Source: Lachnospiraceae bacterium
GTDB lineage: Bacteria; Bacillota; Clostridia; Lachnospirales; Lachnospiraceae
Length of the DNA: 64,000 bases
NCBI GenBank assembly: GCA_015057405.1
Contig: SVEK01000006.1
Coordinates: 1 to 64,000 of the forward strand
Direction of reading: 5' to 3'
The position numbers and the translations under genes were made by a program. The notes beneath the pieces are model-generated. The model did not search any database and was not told the DNA's origin. It saw only the letters and a program-made list of their open reading frames with translations. This document shows positions 1 to 8,300 of the stretch, piece by piece; positions within the stretch are counted from its first letter, which is position 1; each line of letters begins with the position of its first letter.

Positions 1-944
1 CGGGCGGTGGAGGATATAAACGTTCTGTTGCTGTAGAAGAGTTATATTATAACGAAGACGGAACGATTGAAACTATTCCAATGACCGGAGACGGTCCGGA
101 AGCCTGCGATACACTTAATCCGTATCAGCGTGTAGAAGCTGAAACTATGGCAGAAGGAAAAGGAATTGAAAAGCAGTGTTTCTATCCTGATGAACCTGAG
201 AATAAGGATGTGTATGTAACAGATATTGAAAATGGAGACTGTATAGTAATTAAAGATGTAGATTTTACCCAGTATGGTGCAGTTGAATTTATAGCACAAA
301 CATCATCTGAGGTTGCTAAGGGAGAGACTGCCGGACATATTGAAGTAAGACTTGATTCCGAGAAAGGCGAGCTTCTTTGTGATTATGAAGTTTTAGGTAC
401 GGGAAGTTATGACTTATGGTCTTCAACAACTGTTGATATTGATAAAACAAAAGCAACTGGAACACATGATTTGTATTTGTGTTTTACCGGTGATGAAGAG
501 AAGACTAAGCTTTTTAAATTTGATTACTGGCAGTTTACTCAGGATGAGATTCCGGCAACACCGGTACCGGTTGTTACTGCTGCACCGGTTATTTCTCCTG
601 CTCCGGTAAACACTGCGACTCCGGCTCCTAAGGAAACAACGGCACCGGAAATCAAAGCTCCGGCAAAAGCAAAGATTAATTCTGTTAAATCTACAGGTAA
701 AGGCAAAGTAAAAGTCAACATTAAGAGAGTTAAAGACGCTAAAGGTTACAGAATTAAGTATTCAGTTAATAAATCATTTAAGAAAGCTGTCAAATCTATT
801 GTAATAAAAAAGAATACAGTTACAATTAAGAAGCTTAAGAGTCGTAAGAAGTATTATTTTAAGGCGCAGGCATTTGTGAATGATGCAACCGGGAAAAAAT
901 TATATGGTAAATTCAGTAATACTGTAAAAGTTAAAGTTAGGTAA
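1..944 (+). CDS. GH43-type glycosidase, C-terminal part (5' end outside window)
   Basis: The reading frame is open from base 3, so this is the 3' part of a gene whose catalytic domain lies upstream of the window. The first residues (RSVAVEELYYNEDG) match the end of the GH43 catalytic domain in the next two genes (RSVCVSEMFYNDDG). A CBM6-like domain follows, beginning at RVEAETMAEGKG and ending at KLFKFDYWQF. Then come a Pro/Thr/Ala linker (about bases 550-660) and a basic Fn3-like end module closing in KFSNTVKVKVR. The likely role is a secreted arabinofuranosidase or xylosidase acting on xylan side chains. It is the first of three tandem paralogues. The internal ATG at base 81 is not a real start, since homology extends upstream. 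The GH43 assignment rests on similarity to the neighbours. Confidence 0.85.
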   Translation, partial: GGGGYKRSVAVEELYYNEDGTIETIPMTGDGPEACDTLNPYQRVEAETMAEGKGIEKQCFYPDEPENKDVYVTDIENGDCIVIKDVDFTQYGAVEFIAQTSSEVAKGETAGHIEVRLDSEKGELLCDYEVLGTGSYDLWSSTTVDIDKTKATGTHDLYLCFTGDEEKTKLFKFDYWQFTQDEIPATPVPVVTAAPVISPAPVNTATPAPKETTAPEIKAPAKAKINSVKSTGKGKVKVNIKRVKDAKGYRIKYSVNKSFKKAVKSIVIKKNTVTIKKLKSRKKYYFKAQAFVNDATGKKLYGKFSNTVKVKVR

Positions 945-1038
945 TTTTTGTGAAATTAATTGTTAACTATTTGTTGTTTTTGTAGTATAATTAATTTTGA
1001 TAGTGATAACTATATAATTTTTTAAAGGGGTGTTTATA

Positions 1039-3066
1039 ATGAAGTTAAAGAAGGTTCTTAGTTTAGCGTTAGCATTGATGCTTGCAGTTCCTGCTGTATC
1101 ATCTGCACCAAAGGAGGTTAAGGCAGATAATCCTATTGTTCAGACTTATTATACAGCGGATCCGTCTCCGATAGTCGTTGGAGACACACTTTATCTGATT
1201 ACAAGTCATGATGAAGATATACTTGAAACCAATAACCCTTCCCAGGATTATGATTTCTATACCATGAAAAACTGGAAGTGTTATTCTACAAAAGATATGA
1301 TTAACTGGACTGACCACGGAACTATATTTGGACAGTCAGAGTTTGAATGGGGACATGATTGGTGTTTCAGAGCATGGGCTTCCCAGTGTGTTGAAAGGGA
1401 CGGAAAGTTTTACCTTTATGTTCCGATTCTCAGAAAAGCCAATTATGGCGAACCGGATTACGAGTTATCTGATTCGTCTGACCCAAATGCAAAACAGGTA
1501 GTAGAAGACGGAACCAAACCGTTTGATGATAAGAAAATGTGTTATCTGTCATTTGTTAAGAGATTGATTCCGGATATTGAAGTTGGTGATTATGTTTCAT
1601 TTACTGATTCTCCGGGATATGGTATTGGTGTCGCAGTTGCAGATACTCCGTACGGTCCATATAAAGATGCAATCGGAGAGCCGCTTATTACCGGTGACTG
1701 GAATGATATCGACCCTACCGTATATGTGGATGATGACGGACAGGCATATCTTTTCTACGGACAGACACTTAAATATTGTCTGTTAAACGATGATATGATT
1801 TCACTTAAAACCCAGCCTGCAAAGTTTAATGTACCAAACTATGTAGAGGGTCCTTGGTTTACAAAACATAATGGAAAGTATTACTTTATGTGGGCTGCTA
1901 ATGGTGGTGCAGTGTCATCTGAACATAAAGGCGGAGAGAATCTTCAGTATGCATATTGTGATGAACCGTTAGGTAATTATACATATGGAGGAATTCTTCA
2001 GGAAACTACGATGGGTAACAGTTTTACTAACCATCCGGGAGTATGTGATTTCCAAGGACGTTCCTATCTGTTTTATCATGTAAATGTATTGCCGGCAGGA
2101 GGATATAACAGTTATCACAGATCAGTATGTGTTTCTGAGATGTTCTATAATGATGACGGAACAATAGAATTAGTTCCTATGCCTGATTCAGTAGATCCGA
2201 TCGACACATTTAATCCATATAACAAAACGGAAGCTGAGACAATTGCGTGGGAAACCGGAGTTAAGACGGGATGGGATAATGGTACCCCTATCTGCAATGG
2301 TGAAAGTGTATATGTATATAATATGCACGACACTGATTATATTCAGCTTCGTAATGTTGACTTTGGAAATGAAGGTGCAGTATCATTTACTGCTTCTGTA
2401 AGAGATGCTAAGAATGATGCAGGTGCATCGATTGAAATTTATGTTGATGATGAGCTTGTTGGTACTGTTGAGGTTGATAATTACTCAGACCAGTGGAAAG
2501 AGATTTCTACAAAGTTGACTAAAACAGTAACAGGAGTTCATGACCTTAGATTTGAGTTTAAGGGAGCTTACGAAAAACCGGAAAATGAAACAGGTGAGCC
2601 AAATAATCCGGATGCATTAGTATCTGCAGAGGATACCGGAATGTTCAAGTTTGATTATTGGAAATTTGATACCCAATCAATGCTTCCGACTCCTACACCG
2701 GTTGTAACTGCAGCACCGGTTGCAACTGCAGTACCGAATGATCAAAATGCGCAGGCTACACCTTCACCGGCACCTGTTGCTAAGGTTAAAGTTGCAAAGG
2801 TTAAAGGTTTAAAGATTAAGAAGAGTGGTAATAAAGCAACTGTTTCATGGCAAAAGGCTTCAGGAGCTAAGAAGTACGAAGTATATTATGGTACCAATAA
2901 GAATTTCAAGAAAGCAACTAAGAAAATTGTTGTTAAGAACAAAGTTGTGATTAAGAAATTAAAGAAGGGTAAAACATATTACTTTAAAGTAAGAGGTTTT
3001 GCCAACGGAGATAAAGGTAAGAAAGTATATGGTAGTTTTTCTGCCAAGAAAAAAATACGCCTTTAA
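1039..3066 (+). CDS. Secreted GH43 arabinofuranosidase/xylosidase with CBM6
   Basis: This 675-residue exported enzyme probably removes arabinose or xylose from arabinoxylan. It has a signal peptide (MKLKKVLSLALALMLAVPAV, residues 1-20, then a likely cut near KADN). The five-bladed GH43 domain (about 35-390) carries the three expected acidic residues: D41 in ADPSP (base), D225 in NDIDPT (pKa modulator) and E270 in VEGPWF (acid). A CBM6-like domain (about 395-550, from KTEAETIAW to KFDYWKFD) is followed by a Pro/Thr linker and a lysine-rich Fn3-like C-terminal module. The ATG at 1039 is chosen over the GTG at 1030 because the GTG lies inside the ribosome site AAAGGGGTG. It sits between two paralogues, with 22 bases to the next gene. 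The exact substrate is an inference. Confidence 0.92.
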   Translation: MKLKKVLSLALALMLAVPAVSSAPKEVKADNPIVQTYYTADPSPIVVGDTLYLITSHDEDILETNNPSQDYDFYTMKNWKCYSTKDMINWTDHGTIFGQSEFEWGHDWCFRAWASQCVERDGKFYLYVPILRKANYGEPDYELSDSSDPNAKQVVEDGTKPFDDKKMCYLSFVKRLIPDIEVGDYVSFTDSPGYGIGVAVADTPYGPYKDAIGEPLITGDWNDIDPTVYVDDDGQAYLFYGQTLKYCLLNDDMISLKTQPAKFNVPNYVEGPWFTKHNGKYYFMWAANGGAVSSEHKGGENLQYAYCDEPLGNYTYGGILQETTMGNSFTNHPGVCDFQGRSYLFYHVNVLPAGGYNSYHRSVCVSEMFYNDDGTIELVPMPDSVDPIDTFNPYNKTEAETIAWETGVKTGWDNGTPICNGESVYVYNMHDTDYIQLRNVDFGNEGAVSFTASVRDAKNDAGASIEIYVDDELVGTVEVDNYSDQWKEISTKLTKTVTGVHDLRFEFKGAYEKPENETGEPNNPDALVSAEDTGMFKFDYWKFDTQSMLPTPTPVVTAAPVATAVPNDQNAQATPSPAPVAKVKVAKVKGLKIKKSGNKATVSWQKASGAKKYEVYYGTNKNFKKATKKIVVKNKVVIKKLKKGKTYYFKVRGFANGDKGKKVYGSFSAKKKIRL

Positions 3067-3088
3067 TAAAATATGAGGAGAAACTAAT

Positions 3089-5071
3089 ATGTTTGTTAAA
3101 AAGATTTTGAAAAAAATAACTACAAGTGCAATAATAGTTGCAATGGGTGTTAGTTCGCTTGTAGGAATTAGTTTTGAAAACAGTAAGGATATAAAAGCAG
3201 AGAATCCGATTGTTCAGCATTTATTTGCGCCTGACCCGGCACCATTTGTATATAATGACAGGGTATATGTGTATACGACACATGACGAAGATATAACTGT
3301 AGGTGGGTTCTACACAATGCTCAACTGGCATTGCTTTTCCACTGACGACATGGTGAATTGGACTGCGCATGGACAGATTTTCTCTCTTGACGATCTGGCG
3401 TGGGCAAATGACCGAGCATGGGCTGCGCAGTGTGTTGAACGAAATGGTAAGTTTTATCTGTATGTTCCGGTAAAAGCGGAAGAGTCAGGTATATGTATAG
3501 GTGTTGGTGTTAGTGATTCACCGGAAGGTCCATTTGTTGATGCAATTGGCGGACCCCTTATTGACGAGGGTGACTGGAATGACATTGATCCAACCGTTTA
3601 TATTGACGATGACGGACAGGCGTACCTTTATTTTGGTAATCCGGAGCTCAGATATGTAAAGCTTAATGAGGATATGATTTCTGTAATGCCTGATGATAAT
3701 GTTAGATTTAATGAAAAAAAATACAAAGGTTTAGATGAACCGATTGAAGTATGTACATTTGCTAATAAAATTGATATGACAGTAGAGTCGTTTGGCTCCG
3801 GTAAATCTGATGATTCTGCTTCTTATGCAGAAGGACCTTGGTTCTACAAGAGAAACGGATTATACTATATGGTTTATCCTGCTTTTGGAGCATCAGGTGG
3901 AGAGAACATATCTTATTCAACCAGTGAAAGTCCGACAGGACCATGGGTGTATGGCGGAAAAATTCTTGAACCAAATAATTGTTACACGATTCATCCGGGT
4001 GTGTGTGATTACAAAGGTAAATCATATCTGTTTTACCACAACAACATATTAGACAAGAGTTCATCATTCCATAGAAGTATGAGTGTTGAAGAATTTAGTT
4101 ACAATGAAGATGGATCCATTGATCCTGTTGATCAGACGCTTGAAGGTGTAAGTGCCGTTGCTAATCTTGACCCGTATAAAAGGGTCGAGGCTGAAACTAT
4201 AGCGTGGTGTCGAGGTGTCGATATAGCACATTGTGTTAATGGTGGGTGTAATGTAATCAATATTCATAATGAAAACTTTATTAAAGTTAAGAATGTTGAT
4301 TTTGGCACCAAAAGTCCATTGTCAGTAACTGTTAATGCGGCTTGTGCATCGGCAGATTTTAATGGAACTGTAGAATTCCGTATAGATTGTGATGAAGATC
4401 TTGAAAGCGAAGTTTCTGATAATAAAGAACTGCTTGGCGAAGGATATGATATTCATAATACCGATGTTAATTCGGGTGACCTTATTGCAACTGTAAAGGT
4501 TGGTTCTACAGACGGAGCTGATAAATTTAAGGATATAACAGCAAAACTTACGGAAAGTATTACCGGTGTACATGATTTGTTCATAGTATTCAGAGGTACA
4601 AAAGATGCTCCGGATGAAGATGAAGATCTTGCTGATGATACCGGAATGTTTAAGTTTGATTATTGGTCATTTGAGAAGGCACCGGAGCCGGCAACGCCAA
4701 CCCCTGTTGTAACTGCAGCTCCTGTTGCAACTGCAGTACCGGGTGAGCAAAATGCGCAGGCTACACCTTCACCGACCCCTGTTGCTAAGGTTAAAGTCGC
4801 TAAAGTTAAGGGCTTGAAGATTAAGAAAAGTGGTAAGAAGGCAACTGTTTCATGGCAAAAGGCTTCAGGCGCTAAGAAGTACGAAGTATATTATGGTACC
4901 AATAAGAATTTCAAGAAAGCAACTAAGAAAATTGTTGCTAAGAACAAGGTTGTTATCAAGAAATTAAAGAAGGGTAAAACATATTACTTCAAGGTTAGAG
5001 GTTTTGCAAATGATGCAAGCGGTAAGAAAGTTTACGGTAGTTTTTCGACAAAAAAGAAAGTTAGGATATAA
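3089..5071 (+). CDS. Secreted GH43 arabinofuranosidase/xylosidase with CBM6 (paralogue)
   Basis: 660 residues, starting at ATG after GAGGAG with good spacing. The N-terminus is a signal peptide (KKILKKITTSAIIVAMGVS). The GH43 residues are intact: D49 (PDPAPF), D167 (NDIDPT) and E248 (AEGPWF). A CBM6-like domain (from RVEAETIAWCRG to KFDYWSFE) is longer than in the preceding gene. The Pro/Thr linker and basic Fn3-like module at the end are almost identical to those of the preceding gene, while the catalytic domains have clearly diverged. It is probably cotranscribed with the gene at 1039 and closed by the terminator at 5121. The expected role is arabinoxylan side-chain removal outside the cell; specificity cannot be read from the sequence. 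Confidence 0.92.
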   Translation: MFVKKILKKITTSAIIVAMGVSSLVGISFENSKDIKAENPIVQHLFAPDPAPFVYNDRVYVYTTHDEDITVGGFYTMLNWHCFSTDDMVNWTAHGQIFSLDDLAWANDRAWAAQCVERNGKFYLYVPVKAEESGICIGVGVSDSPEGPFVDAIGGPLIDEGDWNDIDPTVYIDDDGQAYLYFGNPELRYVKLNEDMISVMPDDNVRFNEKKYKGLDEPIEVCTFANKIDMTVESFGSGKSDDSASYAEGPWFYKRNGLYYMVYPAFGASGGENISYSTSESPTGPWVYGGKILEPNNCYTIHPGVCDYKGKSYLFYHNNILDKSSSFHRSMSVEEFSYNEDGSIDPVDQTLEGVSAVANLDPYKRVEAETIAWCRGVDIAHCVNGGCNVINIHNENFIKVKNVDFGTKSPLSVTVNAACASADFNGTVEFRIDCDEDLESEVSDNKELLGEGYDIHNTDVNSGDLIATVKVGSTDGADKFKDITAKLTESITGVHDLFIVFRGTKDAPDEDEDLADDTGMFKFDYWSFEKAPEPATPTPVVTAAPVATAVPGEQNAQATPSPTPVAKVKVAKVKGLKIKKSGKKATVSWQKASGAKKYEVYYGTNKNFKKATKKIVAKNKVVIKKLKKGKTYYFKVRGFANDASGKKVYGSFSTKKKVRI

Positions 5072-5120
5072 TTAACTAGTTGTTAAAAAAGCTTATAAAA
5101 TTTATAAAATCTGCTTGATT

Positions 5121-5162
5121 AAAACTCCTTTGAGAATTATAATGTTCTCAAGGGAGTTTTTT
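5121..5162 (+). terminator. Rho-independent terminator after the GH43 genes
   Basis: AAAACTCCTTTGAGAA pairs with TTCTCAAGGGAGTTTT around a TTATAATG loop and runs into a T tract. It ends the GH43 tandem. The A-rich left arm may also allow termination from the opposite side. Confidence 0.9.
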
Positions 5163-5246
5163 CTAAATGCAAAAAAACAAAAGATTACGTTGTGAAATTA
5201 ACTGCTACAAAGATGCTTGTGATGTTATAGTAATTTGATGCAGGAG

Positions 5247-5269
5247 CAAAATCTCGTAAATGAGATTTG
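5247..5269 (+). other. Small hairpin in the leader of the CotH gene
   Basis: AAATCTC (5249-5255) pairs with GAGATTT (5262-5268) around a six-base loop, about 40 bases before the start codon at 5308. An upstream in-frame ATG at 5260 lies inside this hairpin and has no ribosome site. No role can be assigned. Confidence 0.35.
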
Positions 5270-5307
5270 ATTTCAGTGGTAATAACGTAATTGGAAGGGA
5301 GAAAAAA

Positions 5308-8300
5308 ATGAATAAAAAGATTCTGATTTTCAAACAAAAGCGTTTTTTACTTATGTTTGCGATATGTTTGGTTCTTGTTTTTGTTACATACGCAGGCATT
5401 AATTATGGAGATTTGTTTAGTCATGCAGAAAGTGAGGAGGTTCTTACTTTCTCAAAAGATTCGGGGTGTTATGATGAGAGATTTGAACTATCAATATCCG
5501 CTCCGGAAGGGTCAACAATATACTATACTACTGACGGAAGTGTTCCGGTAAAGGGTAAAGAAGGAACAAAACAATACACCGGCAGTATAACAGTTGATAA
5601 TCTTTTGGGAACTTCGTTGTTATTATCAAATGCTGAAAATGCAGCAAAATATTGCGAGGATGGTTCATATTCTCCTGATGCTTCTAAATTGGACAGAGCT
5701 ACGGTTATAAGAGCAATAGCTGTTAATGATATTGGGGTTTCATCTCCTGTATCTACAAGAACATATTTTATTAACAATGATATTGCAAGTAAATATAATG
5801 GTTGTCCGGTTATGTCCATTGTTACTGACCCTGATAATCTTCTTAATGACGATAGCGGAATTTATGTTCTTGGTAGTAAGTATAAAACAAGTCAAGATAT
5901 TCTTGATGCTAACTTCATGAATAAGGGTAAGGAGTGGGAACGTGCTGCTCATATGGAATTCTTCGATGAACAGGGAAATAAGGCTTTGTCTCAGGGTATT
6001 GGAATAAGAATTCATGGAGGATATACCAGAAGAGAGGCTCAAAAGAGTTTGAATATATATTTCCGTGATGAGTATGATTATGGTAAAAAGAGTCTTAAAG
6101 GTTATGAGCTTATTCCGGGTTCTGTGAAAACATATTATCAGAACACCGGCAGTGCTGATGATGCTGTTAAAGATAAGTACAGTAAAGTTATGGTTCGTAA
6201 TGGCGGTAATGATGCCGGTGAAGGAAAATACAGAGATGTATTTATTCAAAAAATGGTAGAAGGAAGAGCATTTACAACCCAGTCATCGAGACCGTGCATG
6301 GTATATCTTAACGGAGAATATTGGGGAATATATAACCTTACGGAAAAGTATTCGGATGATTATCTTGAGGAAGAGTTTGATGTTAATAAGAACAATGTAA
6401 TAATGTACAAGAACTTCGAGATTGATGAGGGTGAAACTCTTGATCCGGAAGGAGCAGAACTTGCGGAACTTGAGGCCCTTGGGGACCTTGATATGACTAT
6501 TGAAGCAAACTACAAAAAGTTCCAGGATATAGTCGATATTGACAGTTATGTGGATTATTATGCAACAGAAATATACATAAATAATAATGACTGGTGGAGT
6601 GGTGAAAGCGCAGATACTCCAAGAAATAATATACAGTTTTGGAAAGTTGCCGATCCTTCGTCTGAAGATCCAAATAACCCTTATGCAGACGGTAAATGGA
6701 GATATATGTTGTTCGATACTGAATGGTCCACAAACATTTACGGCGGATGGAAGCAGGAAGCTAATTGGGATTATGACTCTATTCTTAATCATGCCATGGG
6801 TGCTGATAATGGATATAACGGAGACCCGATATTTATTGCATTGATGGAAAATAGTGATTTTAGAAAACGTATGACCAATACTATTCTTGATTTGCGTAAC
6901 TGGAACTATGAATACAGTCATTGTATGCCGGTTCTTGAACAGCTTAGAGATGAGTATAAGGGTTATAACGAAAAACATAAGGTAAGATGGAACAGCGGAA
7001 ATGCAGATGCCGGTTATAATGGGATTAAAACATTCATTCAAAACAGACCTGGTTATGTTCTGGGTATGTTAGAAGATAATATGGATGAGATTACAGAAAG
7101 TGACAGAGTTAATGTTTTTCTGTCAGCAAAAGCATCAGGAGATGTTAATCTCAATAATGCAATAAAGATTAACACAATAATGCCTGATATTGCAAACGGT
7201 TGGAGCGGGACCTATTATAAGGATTATCCGATTACGGTTCGTGCAAATGCACCTGAAGGATATGTATTTGCCGGATGGGAGTTAAACGGATGTGAAGCTG
7301 TTAATTCTCTTGCATATGAAACAGAAGTAACATTAACTTCAGGTAACGCAAGTATTAAAGCGTCATATGTTAAGATCGGGGAAGATATGGAGATTGTAAC
7401 AGGTGCTGACAAGGGCTACATCGTTGAGTACGTGGTACCATTTGCAACGAAGAAACAATCCGGTGACAAAGTTGGATTTGAGGTACAGATTAATGATTGT
7501 ACCGAAGGTTCAAGATACGGAACACTCAATCTTTTTGCAACAAACTCTCCATATAACAGTGGCGAGGAATTTGGAACAATTATTCTTGATGCTAACGAGT
7601 CATCAGCAAATGTATCCAATGACAGTATTAAGGCAGTTGCAACAGATAAAAAGATAATTGCAGACGGAATTATTGAAGATGCGTGGTCAAAAGCACCGTC
7701 CGTTTCGCTTAATAATTACCAGACGGCTGCGGGAACAAAGCATTGTAATGCATCAGCTAAGTTTTTGTGGGATGCTGATAATCTGTATGTGATGGTAATT
7801 ACTGAAGATGAAGACATGTGCGTTAATGATAATACATATGAATCTGATTCAGTAGAGATATTCTTTGATGAAGATGCTCTTAATCCTGTGGAATATGATT
7901 CAGATATGTTCCAGTATCGTACATTATTTAATGGTACCAATGAATGGGGCAAGCTCCCAGAGAATCCGATAGCATACAATGTAGTAACGGCAGCTAAGCG
8001 AACAGGATATCAGGTTGAGTATAAGATACCATTTAAAAATGCGAAGACAAACAATGATAAAGTTAGTTTTGAAGTGCAGGTTATTAACAGTATTAGTTCA
8101 TATACTGAGGGAAGAGTAGGAAAGCTCACAATGTTTGGAGCAGCTTCTGCATTTAATAATCGTAACCAGTTTGGTATGATTAATCTGTGTGACTCCTATC
8201 CGTCAGGCAGTGCCGGTATTGATGAAGGAAATGCATATGCATTAAAAGTAAGTAAAGAAATAACAATAGATGGTATATGTGATAGCGAATGGAATAACGC

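Noticed and set aside
960-991. TTGTTA and TATAAT before the second GH43 gene as a promoter.
   Set aside because: The spacing is 20 bases and no better -35 box is visible; too weak to list as a feature.
1030-1038. GTG at 1030 as start of the second GH43 gene.
   Set aside because: It is part of the ribosome site AAAGGGGTG; the ATG at 1039 gives a normal signal peptide.
6283-7041. 252-residue minus-strand open frame.
   Set aside because: It lies wholly inside the CotH domain coding sequence, which has clear homology; no ribosome site or plausible protein features.
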